The translations under genes and the position numbers were made by a program. The notes beneath the pieces were generated by a model. The model had not been told where the DNA came from and did not search any database. It saw nothing but the letters and a program-made list of their open reading frames with translations. Below, piece by piece: positions 21,940 to 33,516 of a DNA stretch of 64,000 bases; position 1 is the stretch's first letter; each line of letters starts with the position of its first letter. Where the stretch lies: NCBI GenBank assembly GCA_025399215.1, contig MU621101.1, forward strand, positions 62,001 to 126,000. The letters run 5' to 3'. This stretch comes from Globomyces pollinis-pini. Lineage: Eukaryota > Chytridiomycota > Chytridiomycetes > Rhizophydiales > Globomycetaceae.

Positions 21940-22945
21940 TTAACAATCTTGGTATTCAATTGGTGCTGACCAAACTTCTTCTACTTCAATTAAGCGAAGC
22001 TCTGATGGCTTCGAAACCAAATCCATTGCTTGAGCCGATTTGATTACCGTCGGATTGTTATTATCAGTCGATTTTATGTCTGATTGGACAGTATCAAATG
22101 GATCAATAGCTAAACCACCATATTTCTTGAAATAATTCTCACGCTTTATCCATTCTACTAAGGAAACTGGCGAATCTTTTAAATTGATCTAATGTGTAAA
22201 CTAATACTCTGCGGTAAATACCTTGGGAATAGTGACTGGATCTAAGAAATAGGATGACATATTCCAAGCCATCCAAAAAATCGTGTTTGTAGGAAATAGA
22301 TACATTTTGGAAAGCCTCTCTGGATAATGCTTTTGCAAAACTGGGATAATGTATGATGCCAATTGGCCATCACTTTTATCAGTTTTCATTCCATTTCTAT
22401 CAAAGACTATTGTTAATTTGTCCTTCAAGATGCCATCCTTTCTGCCCTTTTCAATAAAATAAACAATATCTAGGTTTAGTCTCCTATTCAATGTACATCT
22501 CATTTCCAAATCTCTTTCTTGTTGTGTTTTCGGTGCAACATGACGTGAACCATTCCAACAAGCTACTACAGATCCGTCCACTGCGACTCCATACCATTGT
22601 AGTTTCCCAGATTTTTCAAATACAGTAAAATCCTCTGTTAATATTTGGTCCACTTTATATGACTGTCTCCATGACTTTACATTAGAATTCAAAGGTTACT
22701 AAAGTTTCTGATAATGCCTCTAAACCTTTTCCTCGGTGTCCTCCTTTACCAAGCAGCCATTTAGCAATTTCATGATCTTGAAATGCATCAATTCCATCTT
22801 GTCGGTATAATTCTCGTGCCGTAACCACAAAATTCTATCATCAAAGAATGAAACTTACATTTATTTGAATCGCACGCTCTGCCTCATCAACACCTGTCAA
22901 TACATCATCAGGATCTATAAATTCTTGTTCTGTTTTTTTAACCAT
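21940..22945 (-). CDS. Sec14-like CRAL-TRIO lipid-transfer protein
   Basis: Exons 22945-22859, 22834-22700, 22674-22222 and 22188-21940; 307 residues. An N-terminal CRAL-TRIO helical part (HEIAKWLLGKGGHRGKGLE, then LSETLSWRQ) precedes the lipid-binding CRAL-TRIO domain. Recognisable segments are KLTIVFDRNGMKTDKS, IIPVLQKHYPERLSKMYL and YFLDPVTIPKINL. Sec14-type proteins exchange phosphoinositides and other lipids between membranes. The C-terminal ~60 residues are variable. Introns are 24, 25 and 33 nt; the last one removes a stop and rejoins PVTIPK to INLKDS. Divergence from classical Sec14 is considerable, so the ligand is unknown. Confidence 0.8.
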
Positions 22946-23082
22946 TAAAAAGTATATTTGGAGGTTAACTTTATTCTACGTGTCATATAAGCCACCAGGT
23001 TGACGTGATGCAAAATCTGAAGTGAGACTTTAAAAACAAGAAATTAGAAAACTGAACAACTTTATTCTTTATAAAATCAAAC

Positions 23083-23755
23083 CTAAGCTTGTTTTTGAAT
23101 TGGTAAAAACAATTTAAATTCTGGTGGTAATTCTTCTTCAGAATAAAGACGATCGGAAAAGTAGATACGACGAATACGACAATTGGCATGAATTTGCACT
23201 CGTAAAGTTTCAATATAGTTTGTACCATACGCACGACGTGTAAAATCCGAAAGATTAAACTGGATTTGATTCCAACCATCATCTAATCTCATTGGCATTG
23301 TACAAATAAACGGTTTCACTCTAGTGGTACTCTATTTTGATTAGATTTACAAGTATATTTTTTACCTGATAGTTGGATGCCCTAAATCTTCTTCGTACAT
23401 TTTTATCATCTAAAACCTGTACTTCAAATGTGAAATACTTTTTCAAATTCTTTATAATCATGACCAAGAAAGGTAGCTTGATACCCAATGTTCTATTCTG
23501 CTGAGCAGGGCAAGTAATGTAGTTTGTAGATACATTAGTTCCAATGATCTCCAATACAGATGATTGAATATCATTATCAGTAATACGTTTGATATGACCG
23601 TTACGAACCTTTTTATCCCATATTTGTAAAGGTTTAGAACTACTTGTCAGATATAAAGGAAGCGTTACCCTATACTATATAGAATGGAAAGAAATCCAGA
23701 CTAAAGACGTTAATAAGCATGAATATAGACGTACCTGAAATGTATTTCTAAACAT
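23083..23755 (-). CDS. CFAP20: CFAP20, axonemal inner-junction / doublet protein
   Basis: Exons 23755-23735, 23700-23669, 23639-23366 and 23331-23083; 191 residues against 193 in human. The spliced protein reads almost like the animal orthologue: [78 protein letters not shown] and [20 protein letters not shown]. Such conservation fixes every splice site, including the 34-nt introns at 23701-23734 and 23332-23365. CFAP20 binds doublet microtubules at the inner junction and is essentially restricted to ciliated/flagellated lineages (with some nuclear roles). Confidence 0.97.
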
Positions 23756-24082
23756 TTCTAATACAAAGTCGCTCTTCTTTACAACAAAACTGAAAAAACA
23801 AATGGACGCGATTTTAAGATGACAATGTTTGAATGACGTCAACATTGATTGTGCTTTGCGATTGATAAAAATGACATTCAAAAGAAGGTCAAGTTTATCA
23901 GAATAGAATCTAATAACAATTAAAAAAAAATAAGCTAAGGAATTCATCATAACAAAATTATACCCTTCAATCCATCGTAAACCATTCATTTCATAATTAG
24001 ATTCTTTCCATTAATAAATTAAAATCATAAACTCTTTCCCTTTTAGGGGTTGATTTCAACCTAATTTTTTTCTTTAAAAACG
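23756..24082. promoter_or_regulatory. Divergent intergenic region, CFAP20 / SUMO ligase
   Basis: 327 bp between divergent starts. AT-rich with runs of A and T; no distinct motif, exon or RNA gene is visible. Presumed shared promoter. Confidence 0.4.
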
Positions 24083-26887
24083 ATGTCAAACTATGTCAGT
24101 CGACCAACAGGAGGGTCTTTGATCACAATGGATATTGCAGCTGCAGATCATGTCAATAGATTGGAGATTTTAAGAAAACTTGAAGACCTTTACTCACAAC
24201 TATTGACTGATCCCAACCAAGTAGTCAATGTCATTTTCCAAGTAAACAGAATGCTAACTCAATCTAAAATGTTTTGCTGGGAATTTGCATTTGACCTGGC
24301 AAAGCTTCTAATTGTAATTTGATCCATTCATTTATCTTTCTAGTTGCTCATCAAGTATACCACACTTTCCCCTAACCAGAACTCAATAATCGTCTTTGAA
24401 TTCTTCAAAGATGTCATTCAACATAAAATGGAATGCAAATTTGCTAGTCCAGCTGCCTTCAATACCATAATAGATCATATCAAATCCATCCTTCCACTAA
24501 TCGCACATGGAAAAGGTCCTTCAAACTTTCCATTTGAATATTACAAAAGGTTCTTGACCATATGTGATCCTATGTTGAAGCAGCTATATGCTTATAGGCA
24601 AATAGGTTTAATGGATGTTTCTACTGCCGCTCAAACCCCAAACGTAAGTGTACAGTTCAATCAAGTTCTTCAATATAATTCTTATCAGCCCCAAGCAACA
24701 GTGTCTGGGAATGGCACACCAACACAAACCCCAACCTTGACGAATCCAGTACAGTATATGAATTCAGATCCCAATACTAATAATACTGGATATGCTATTC
24801 CTACACATGTAAATCCTATTAATGGAGTAGCCCATGGAAACCAGCATACTGCTCAACCGACCCAAAGTATCTTTAGTTTTCAAAATCAAGTATTGTCAAA
24901 TCAAAACAACCAACCCATTCAACAGAATAATCATATTAATCTAACCCAATCCAATTCCCAATACGGCAGTTCAATATACCAAAATGTTCCACAAACCAAC
25001 CCAAATCAAACAGCAGTATCTTCAAATCCAGCTCCATCTCCATCAGCTTCAATACCAATGCAACAGGCTAATGCTTCCCCTAGTAACCAATCAGGCCGGG
25101 CAATTTTCCCACACTTAATATCTAAACTAGTGGAATTTTTGCCAATCCCTATTGAATCAAAGAGTACCGTCGAATTTCAAATGGGTAGAGCAGAATCAGA
25201 ATATTTTAAGACCAATTTTAATACTCACATACGAATCAGATGCTCTCAAACATTTGACACTTCTCAAAAACATATTTGGCCTGATCATCTTTTGCAAATT
25301 CGAATCAATTCGAAGAATGTCAATTTTGCAAAGAAATCAAAAGAAATTTTAAGAGATGGCCGTGTACGTTACCACGGTGTTAATATCCCCCTGGATACGA
25401 ATTTATATATAAAGGAAGGAACTAATATCGTATATCTAGTGTTTGGAGCCATTAGTGATGCTGAACGAGTCAAGTTCAATATGGTTTTGCATATTGATCT
25501 TGTATCATTATTTTCCATTGAAAATTTCCAATCGCATATTAAATCACGTCGAATTCCAATTCAAGATTTCAAGAATGAAGGTATTTAATTAAAGATTAAC
25601 GCATTAATTTCCTTATATAGCCAACAAACTATTAAATCCTGATGATGATGATTGTATGATTGTTCAAGATTTTATACCACTGAGCCTCAAATGTCCATTA
25701 ACCTGTCGCCGAATCCTTATCCCCATTCGAAGTAACACCTGTCGACATTTGAATGTAATATTTTTAGTATTCTCACAATGAAGGGATTTGATTTGATGAC
25801 GTGGACCACGTTACTCAGTACCCGAAAGGACTTTATACAGCTAGAATGTCCAGTATGTGGTAAAAGCATTCATTCACAATCATTGTTTGTTGATGATTAT
25901 ATTGAAGATGTTTTAAAGCGAACGAGTGAGGATACTGAGATCGTACATATCACTAAAGATTTAAATTGGATCAATCCAAATGAAGAGCCAATGGAATCAA
26001 ATGCAGCCAAAAAAATCAAATTCGATCCGCAAGAAACTGTTAAATCAGCTAATTCAACTAGTTCAAATACACAGGTGGTTGTATTAGATGAAAGTGAAAC
26101 GGACGAACTTGAATCAAGCAACGAAAATACAGTTATAGTAGATACAAACCAGCCGATCGGTATTGCAATTGAGCAAACTGGATCTATTATGGCGCAACCT
26201 GCTGAAACTAATGCGCTGCCTGTACAAACAAAGAGTACTCATAGCACGCCCTTGCAGAATCCGACCGCGCCAACCGTACAGCCAATACCTAGGCAGAGTG
26301 AAGAGATACCCAAAAATAATCAAAACGAGCATGGACAAGAGACGGAAAATGAGCAACCAGATACAGCAAAGGATGCTAGCAGTCTGTCTCATCCTTCTAC
26401 GACTACTCCTTTACCGTCCCAATCCATCCATAATAAGCACAAGAATACAGACCGCACTGAATCATCAAAGTCTTTATCAGCATCACATGTATCGCAGTCA
26501 TCAAACAACACAAACGCTGCCAACGCCCCAAATCCCAACCATTCCCAATGCATCTCAACTACATCAGGTGCAAATGTTGATACAAACAAGAATAATTTAC
26601 CAAACGCAAACTCAAATGCAAACTCCAACAAATCTAGCACATCAAATGACAGCAATGTGAACGAAACGAGAAACACAAATGTATCCAACGCAAAGACCAC
26701 TGCATGTGAATCTATTGGAAAGAATACTACTGAGAGTGTAAGTACTGAATCATATCCAAGTCTCTTTGACTTGAATGATTCTGAAAAGAAGCAAATGGGC
26801 AATATCATCGAACCAGAGTTTGAAGATGATGCATTTTCGGATGATACAGTATCTGTTGCGGACTCTGATTCTGAATCCTTCACTTGA
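24083..26887 (+). CDS. MIZ/SP-RING (SIZ/PIAS/ZMIZ-type) SUMO E3 ligase
   Basis: Exons 24083-24313, 24344-25580, 25621-25754 and 25784-26887; 901 residues. A long Gln/Asn/Pro-rich segment (~residues 180-340) precedes a PINIT-like domain, then the SP-RING: LKCPLTCRRILIPIRSNTCR, HLNGFDL, then LECPVCGKSIHSQSLFVDDY. The zinc ligands C-x-H and C-x2-C are present, but the Cys usual in CFDL is Gly here. Downstream are SUMO-interaction-like motifs (QVVVLDES, NTVIVDT) and an acidic Ser-rich tail. Such proteins transfer SUMO to nuclear targets. The 40-nt intron at 25581-25620 is longer than the local norm. PIAS versus ZMIZ assignment is open. Confidence 0.85.
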
Positions 26888-27217
26888 AATATAATGTTTG
26901 TGACTGATTTTTTCTTTTTTGTATTTTGATTGTAAACGAAAGTAAAAGTACTGGATTGATTACACAGTTCAAGAATTTACCGAATAACTCAACTATTGGA
27001 TACTAAAAGGATACCCATACCATCCAATGGACTAAAGATGAATTTCTTCGATCCAAGGCAAAGAGGTCTAAAATCAAGAAGAAAAGGGATAAATAGATGG
27101 GATTGACCGTTTAGGGCAATACTGTTGTGAAAGGTAACATCACACAAATGAAATGTGATTGCAGTAGCACATGAACTATATAAACCACGAGAAAAAAAAA
27201 ACAGACTGAATCTCAAG
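26888..27217. promoter_or_regulatory. Intergenic region and promoter of the ion channel gene
   Basis: 330 bp. TATATAAA at 27177-27184 lies 34 bp before the ATG of the channel gene. No other signal or exon is seen. Confidence 0.45.
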
Positions 27218-28477
27218 ATGAATATACCAATACTGATATGTATGATACTGCAAGTGATATGCCAAGAGATATCATTAAACGATATCACCAACACTATCCT
27301 ACGAGGCTATGATAAACATATGCGACCTCAATTCAACAAATCTACCACAATCATCAAGACACAATACCGAATTGATCGAATATCCAATATCAATCATATC
27401 AACAACTGTTTTGATCTTGATATCATTGTCCGACTACAATGGATAGATGAACGATTAGTGTATAATCAAACTTTGGGTGAAGAATCTTTACGGGTGGATG
27501 AAGGTAGTATATGGTTACCAGATTTATATTTCCTTAATGAAATCGGTAAGATGGTGGTATTAGAAAGTACATTGAAAGTATCTAATACCGGATTAATCTT
27601 TTGGTCACGACATTTCATCATGTCATTTGCTTCACCTTTTAATCTATCACAATTCCCATTTGATCATCAAACTTTACCATTGAAATTGGTTTCCTATTCA
27701 TATCATCATGAACTTGTTGAATTAAAATTTTATGATGATTGGGAAGGTGGTGCAGTTTATCCGGATTTGAAAGGTTCGTTATTGTTATGGAATGTAGATG
27801 GAGTTGATGTGATTGATGGTTTGGTGAAATTTCGTGAAGGTACTCCAGAATTTGATTTGTTACAATTGGATATTCATATATCAAGATTATGGAGTACTTA
27901 TTTGATAAAGTATATTATTCCATTATACTTTATTGGATTATGTTCATCTATTGGATATTGGATTGATGTGACGGCTTTACCAACTCGAGGTGGATTTGCA
28001 GTTTCTCTACTATTATCAATTGTGACTTTAAATTTCGTAATGACATCTGATTTGCCTAAAGCCAGTTATTCCACCGCTTTGGATACTTTTATTTCAACTG
28101 TGTTTGGATATGTGTTGATGTCATTGATAGAGTATGCCGTTGTACATGTGATTGCTACTACTTGCCATAATTCGAGTGAATTAACGAGATTTATTGATGT
28201 AACTTTTCGGTATTCGCCCGTTGCTTTGAGCTGTTATGCGGTGTATGTGTTTAAGAATGATGGTAGTGTAAAGTGGCAGGTGTGGTTGAGTGTTTGTATT
28301 GCATTGGCTATTGTATTTGTGTTGAAAAGAATTTATGCGTATGTGATGGTCATTAGAGATAGGAAGGATAGAAGAAAAAGAAAGATAGTGATTGGAGAAG
28401 GTGATTGTGGTGAGGGTGAAAGCGGTAACTTAGTAATGGTGGAAGGTTGTGGTGGAGGGGACGTTGGGGCTATTTAA
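27218..28477 (+). CDS. Pentameric ligand-gated ion channel (Cys-loop superfamily) without the Cys-loop cysteines
   Basis: Intronless, 419 residues. A signal peptide (MNIPILICMILQVICQ) leads an extracellular ligand-binding domain with VRLQWIDERL, IWLPDLYFLNE and the Pro loop QFPFDHQT; the two cysteines that normally flank this loop are Ala/Ser and Leu. Four membrane helices follow: M1 (YIIPLYFIGLCSSIGYWI), M2 entered by LPTRGGFAVSLLLSIVTLNF, M3 (STVFGYVLMSLIEYAVVHVI) and M4 (WLSVCIALAIVFVLKRIY). DLPKASYSTALDTFI after M2 matches the LPKxSYxKAxD signature of GABA/glycine-type receptors, and the P-T-R before M2 resembles the anion-channel PAR. The M3-M4 loop is short, as in prokaryotic channels. 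The agonist is unknown; the membrane is presumably plasma membrane. Confidence 0.9.
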   Translation: MNIPILICMILQVICQEISLNDITNTILRGYDKHMRPQFNKSTTIIKTQYRIDRISNINHINNCFDLDIIVRLQWIDERLVYNQTLGEESLRVDEGSIWLPDLYFLNEIGKMVVLESTLKVSNTGLIFWSRHFIMSFASPFNLSQFPFDHQTLPLKLVSYSYHHELVELKFYDDWEGGAVYPDLKGSLLLWNVDGVDVIDGLVKFREGTPEFDLLQLDIHISRLWSTYLIKYIIPLYFIGLCSSIGYWIDVTALPTRGGFAVSLLLSIVTLNFVMTSDLPKASYSTALDTFISTVFGYVLMSLIEYAVVHVIATTCHNSSELTRFIDVTFRYSPVALSCYAVYVFKNDGSVKWQVWLSVCIALAIVFVLKRIYAYVMVIRDRKDRRKRKIVIGEGDCGEGESGNLVMVEGCGGGDVGAI

Positions 28478-28575
28478 ATGTTGGATATTATTATTTCATT
28501 GGCATAAAACAATTTAAAATGAAAATAAACCAAATACAATATATAAAATCGTAATATATTTTGTAATGTAGACGC

Positions 28576-30732
28576 TTATTCATCGAAATTGCCAAGTCCA
28601 AGTAGATACGCATTTGACCATCCAGGCAAGTTAACATCTTTCTTAAATTCATAGACAGGTTGTCGGAACGGATTACAATGAGGTGGTAATGTGACTTTAC
28701 CTCCGACTCTTGAAATGTTGGCACAGGTAGCACTGCATAACTGTTCAATACGTTCGGTCATGACAAATTTACGTTGGGATTGAATAATGGCAGCAGCGGT
28801 TTCAGCCCATTCTTGATGGGCAACTAATTCAGCATTGAGGGCAATGATAAGATCAGGTGGAGATTCTCCAAAATTTTGAGATGCCTTCACTTCGGCAGGA
28901 ACAGAGTCTGGGAGTTGGAATGCTTGGCCACTGATATGTTCTGCCTGATAAGGCACACTGTTAAGAGAGATAAAGAGAGTAGAATCATTAGCAACGGATC
29001 GAAGAATCATGGCACGTAATTCTGGTGGAATGGCACCGGATATGTTTGGACCAATCATATGAATACATAGATCAGTTTTTGGTAAAAATGCAAGTAAGAT
29101 TTCGAATAAAGGCAGTAAATCTGCTTCTCGTTCAACACCAATCAAATGAATAGTAATTCTTCTTCGTTCTAAAGTTCAAAAAATATATCTATACCTCCTT
29201 CCTTTAAAGGCTCGGATCGCTTCAAAATAAATTGATTGATACAGTGCCACACTGTCATTGGAGTATCTAAAATCAAGGCTGCAGGATTATCAAAGGAATA
29301 CTTCTTAGCCGTATAAAGTGCTTTCCAGCTATCAATTTCAGTTACGTCTACGTCAGCTGGGAAAGGAGCAGATAGTGGAAACATCTCTTGTGGTAATCCT
29401 AATGATTTAAACATTGTCTGTGGATCGGCTTGTTGAGTTCTGAATCGCTGAATTAAATGTGCGGAAATGGCACCTATGCATCAAAAATGTGGTGAACATA
29501 CCCCAAGGTAACTGGTTAAAGCATCCACATAGACGAGCAAAGAGTCCTACGTTGTGTCTTTTCTTTGAATCCAAGAATGGGACAACGTTGTAGTTGTTGA
29601 GAATGTTATCCTTATTGTAGTAAGTAAATGGGAAATCATGAAGGTTCCAATCACTTATATGAGACATGGTAGCCTTAAAATCAGCACATTGCATTTTGTG
29701 TGTTGGCCATCCTGCCTTCTATTCCGAGTTAGTATATATTCACAGAACATATTAAATAAAAAGGTTGTAAAGAAAACACAAATTCACCCAACCCCGTTAG
29801 AGTTTAATGAGATGTGCAAAATGTTTGAATAGCAAATCGAAACGCCGTCAGATATATTCAAATTGACGAAGTAAAATGAATGAATACTTACAGCACATTC
29901 AGGAGAGCAATAGATGACCGCTTTACATGCAGCACATTGACTTGCTAACGGTCAACAATAGAATCACATACCTTTTCCCAATATTTCTTTCTTACAAGCA
30001 AAGCAACCACGTGGAGGAGGAGAATTAGGTTTAATAGGTTCGCCAGGAGCTTGTTCAGTTGGTAATTGAAATGATTCGACTGGATTGGGAGGTGCAACGA
30101 AAGCCAAACGATGTTCTAGTAATTGTGGATACTTTTGAGACAATTCATCTACTTCTACGCAATCTATATCAAATTCTTTCAAAAGTTCTTTAATTTCTGA
30201 TTTCTGTTCATTGGTCAAAATAAAAGTTTCCAAAAAGAGCAAGACTTTTGGTTTGGAGATAACTGAAGATTCTGGGTCGATAGGATCAATGATAGACTTT
30301 AGTAAAGTGATGACACAATGTTCTGGAGTGGGAATGAGAGCATCTTTAGTGAATTCGATTGCTCTCAAAACACCATCTTCTTGGATTGATGCTGTTTGTT
30401 TTGAGGTACCAATTTCCCAAAGAGTATCAACTGGGGAAGCTTCCAGAACAGCATCACGATATGAGTCAATATCACCAAGGAGAGAATGCAAAGAATTTGA
30501 TTTTTTCTAGCAAGTTTTAGATATAAGAAGATACCTTTTTTAATGAAGGGAAAGCCCAAGAGAGAATGAAGGGAAGGGAGATTAAGATGAGAGTAGAGGC
30601 AACGACTGCAGGATGAGACAAGAGAGTATGCAGTGGGTCGTTGATTAACTGAACAGCAAAGCCAGTTAAATCTTCGTATAGTGAATGATGAGTGACATTC
30701 AATGGTACTGTGTGATTGCTTGTATCGTTCAT
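28576..30732 (-). CDS. MYND zinc-finger protein with MSS51-type C-terminal domain
   Basis: Exons 30732-30535, 30506-29972, 29944-29892, 29718-29502, 29473-29195 and 29168-28576; 624 residues. An N-terminal membrane helix (VVASTLILISLPFILSWAF) is followed by a central MYND finger split over two introns: CFACKKEILGK, CAACKAVIYCSPECA, then KAGWPTHKMQC, giving the full C-x2-C / C-x2-C / C-x3-C / H-x3-C set. The C-terminal half (DLCIHMIGPNISG, LIIALNAELVAH, SNAYLLGLGNFDE) resembles the domain found after MYND in Mss51-like proteins. Intron 3 (29719-29891) is 173 nt, the longest here, with a perfect TACTAAC branch-point sequence. Function is unknown; organelle membrane association is inferred. Confidence 0.78.
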
Positions 30733-30921
30733 TTAATTGGAAAAGAATTTTTAAGAAAAACAAAGGGATTTAGTTTGTGTTTTCGATAGTAAAGAATCCA
30801 ATGGAATAGAGTATAGTTTTTACCAATCCAATCGAATATCCAATAAGATTACTAGAGTTTTTTAAGCTGTAGCTGAAGTCAAAGCACGGTAGGGTTGTTA
30901 TCCACTTTCTCTTTTAAACAA

Positions 30922-32042
30922 ATGACCATAGTAAAAACAAGGATCCATTTAACCATAGACTATCCGAATTAGGTCTCATTTACAACCACTAACGATCACG
31001 GCTAATCCTGACGATTCTTTGCTTTCCTTAATCAATACCATAAAGACTTACCCTCAGTTTGAATCCCTCTCCTTTTCACTCAGAAACACTTATCCAAACG
31101 CTTTATTAAATGACTTGAACTTATCCTTACGCGATCTAAATATCTCTCATAATCACTCGTTGTTTCTCGAACTTAATAACTCTCAGCCAAATGTCAATAA
31201 ATCAATTACTCCCACCACTACCAGTAAAAGTACAAACAGCAACTCTATAGCAATCCCTGAAGGTATCGTCTCTGTCAGGGTCATGCTGGATGACAACTCT
31301 TGTTTATTCACATCTATTGCGTACTAAAATATCATTAACCAAAAGCTATTTATTTGAAAGAAATGTTGATAAAGCTCCAGAATTAAGAAAACTGGTCTCA
31401 AAGATTATCAAATCTAATACTGTAAAGTACTCGCAAGCTATTCTTGGTAAACAACCAGATCAATACTGTACTTGGATTGAGAATAATAACTCTTGGGGTG
31501 GTGCCATTGAACTATCTATCTTCTCTGAATTTTTCAAAACTGAACTATGTTCTGTGGATATTGCCACTGGTCGAAAGGACATTTTTGGTGAAGGAGCATA
31601 CTCTTCACGGGCATATCTCTTTTACAGGTTTGTCATACATCATCACTTATCTTTAACAGGTACACTCTACAAGATATCTAAAGTTTATTAGGTAGAATTG
31701 TGTTTCCATATTCATATTTAGGTAATATTGAAGAAGTTAATTGCAAGTGGAATTCATTATGATGCCGTAGCCCTATCCCCATCCACCGACTCTCCACCAG
31801 AATTTGATCAAGTCCTCTTCCAAGGTGAATTTATCCCCAAAATGGATCAAGCAGTCTCACAACTGGCTACTACTTGGAAAAAATTACATAAATTTACTGA
31901 TACTGCCAACTTTACTTTGAAATGCTCCGTTTGTCAATTGGTATTGTGTATATTTGATTTATTATAGGGACTTGTGGGAGAGAATTCTGCACAAAAGCAT
32001 GCGAATGAGACTGGGCATGCACAGTTTGTCGAATACAGTTGA
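30922..32042 (+). CDS. OTU1: OTU1/YOD1 deubiquitinase
   Basis: Cdc48/p97-associated OTU-family cysteine protease. Exons 30922-30930, 30959-31320, 31346-31627, 31748-31940 and 31968-32042; 306 residues. Domain order: ubiquitin-like N-terminal domain, catalytic OTU domain with DDNSCLFTSIAY (nucleophile Cys) and YSGIHYDAV (catalytic His), then a C-terminal C2H2 finger (KCSVCQLGLVGE, then HANETGHAQFVEYS). The first coding exon is only 9 nt (Met-Thr-Ile). Between exons 3 and 4, 120 nt must be removed to make YSGIHYDA; this interval divides into four adjoining GT...AG units. The family call is firm. Confidence 0.94.
31628..31747 (+). other. Stack of four adjoining introns in OTU1
   Basis: Units 31628-31659 (32 nt), 31660-31691 (32 nt), 31692-31721 (30 nt) and 31722-31747 (26 nt) each begin with GT and end with AG and abut without an exon. 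Splicing any one alone leaves stops or breaks the conserved YSGIHYDA sequence; removing all four restores it. Confidence 0.75.
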
Positions 32043-32139
32043 ACAGATTTAATAAAATATATTAGCTTTAGTTTGATGTTCGAATAGATTCCTGTTTAAA
32101 TTTCATTGAATTCATCCAATTTTTCAACTTTTCAAATTC

Positions 32140-33146
32140 ATGTCATTCGGTCAGTTGGTAATTGGCCCACCAGGATGTGGGAAAACTACATATTGCCATG
32201 GAATATCACAGTTTTATACAGCAATTGAAAGAGATCATGCAATCATAAACCTGGATCCTGCTAATGACGGAATCCCATACAAACCTGATATTGATATCTC
32301 TGATTTGATCACTCTATCTGATGTAATGGAAGAATTTAGTTTAGGGCCAAATGGTGGGTTAATTTATTGTTTGGAATACTTGGAAACAAATTTAGATTGG
32401 TTATTAGAGCAATTAGTGAAATTGAAAGGGAAATATTTGATTTTCGATTTACCTGGACAAGTAGAACTATTCACCAATCATATGTCTTTGCGTAACATTA
32501 TTCTAAAGCTTCAATCTTTGGATTATCGATTATGTGTTATCCATCTTTTGGATTCTCATTATTGTGTTGACCCCTCCAAGTACCTGTCAATGTTAATGGT
32601 CTCTCTTAAATCAATGCTTCTATTGGAATCACCGCATGTTAATGTCTTGTCCAAAATAGACCTGATTGAGTCTTATGGGGAACTTGGTATTTGATTTTCA
32701 CTAATTTACAATTAGCTTTCAATTTAGAATATTATACTCAAGTACAAGATTTATCTTTTATATTGGATAGATTAAATCAAGATACTTTTACTAAAAAATA
32801 TCAGAAATTAAATGCTTCTTTGTGTGAATTAGTAGAAGATTTTGGATTGGTAGGATTCTCAACACTATGTATTCAAGACAAAGATTCAGTATTAAATCTG
32901 GTCCGTATCATTGATAAAGCAAATGGGTACATATATGGTGGTTTAGAAGAAGGAAACGAGAGTATCTTTCAGGTTGCTGAACGGTGGGACATATGGGATC
33001 AATACACAAAAGAAGTTGCAGAAAAGTATATGAAGCGTCCTGAAGATATTGATGGGGATCTAGATATGGATGATATTCAAGAGATGTATCCAGGAATTGG
33101 TGGATTAGTCAATGAAACTATTTTAGAACATGAAGTGGAAAACTGA
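32140..33146 (+). CDS. GPN2: GPN-loop GTPase 2
   Basis: Two exons (32140-32686, 32716-33146), 325 residues. P-loop GPPGCGKTTYC, NLDPAND, the diagnostic GPN loop LGPNGGLIYC, FDLPGQVELFTNH and NVLSKIDLI (guanine specificity) are all present, and FNLEYYTQVQDLSFI is specific to the GPN2 branch. GPN GTPases help assemble and import RNA polymerases II and III. The single 29-nt intron is placed by GEL joining to AFNLEYY. Length agrees with the family. Confidence 0.96.
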
Positions 33147-33516
33147 ATCTACAGCGATCATTTACTTGATTTTATGATGTAATATTATTATTAAGGATAA
33201 CTGTTATTTGTCAATTTTTCATATTACTTTATAAGTTGGCAATCACTGGAGTTCAAACAGATCTAAAACTTAATTCAGTATTGATAACATAAGAGAGAGT
33301 GAGAGTTTTAAATCCAGGGTCAATTAATGCAACCAACGCGATAATCAATACAAATTCTACACAGGGATGTATGTAAATAATTACTAAGATACTGAATCTG
33401 GTTACTTGCATATCGTGACTAGACTAGTCTATCAATCGAGGCGTTTTACGCTTCCTCTTTTCGTTTTTCAACCTTGTTGACCACATAAACAATCTGGATT
33501 TGAACAGTCTATCATC
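33147..33516. other. Intergenic stretch
   Basis: 370 bp between tandem plus-strand genes. AT-rich; no exon, RNA gene or repeat seen. Presumed 3' UTR of GPN2 and promoter of the next gene. Confidence 0.45.

Noticed and set aside
26389..26883. Long minus-strand frames opposite the SUMO ligase 3' part
   Set aside because: Antisense of Ser/Asn/Thr-rich codons, which rarely give stops on the other strand; composition is mirror-like with no domain.
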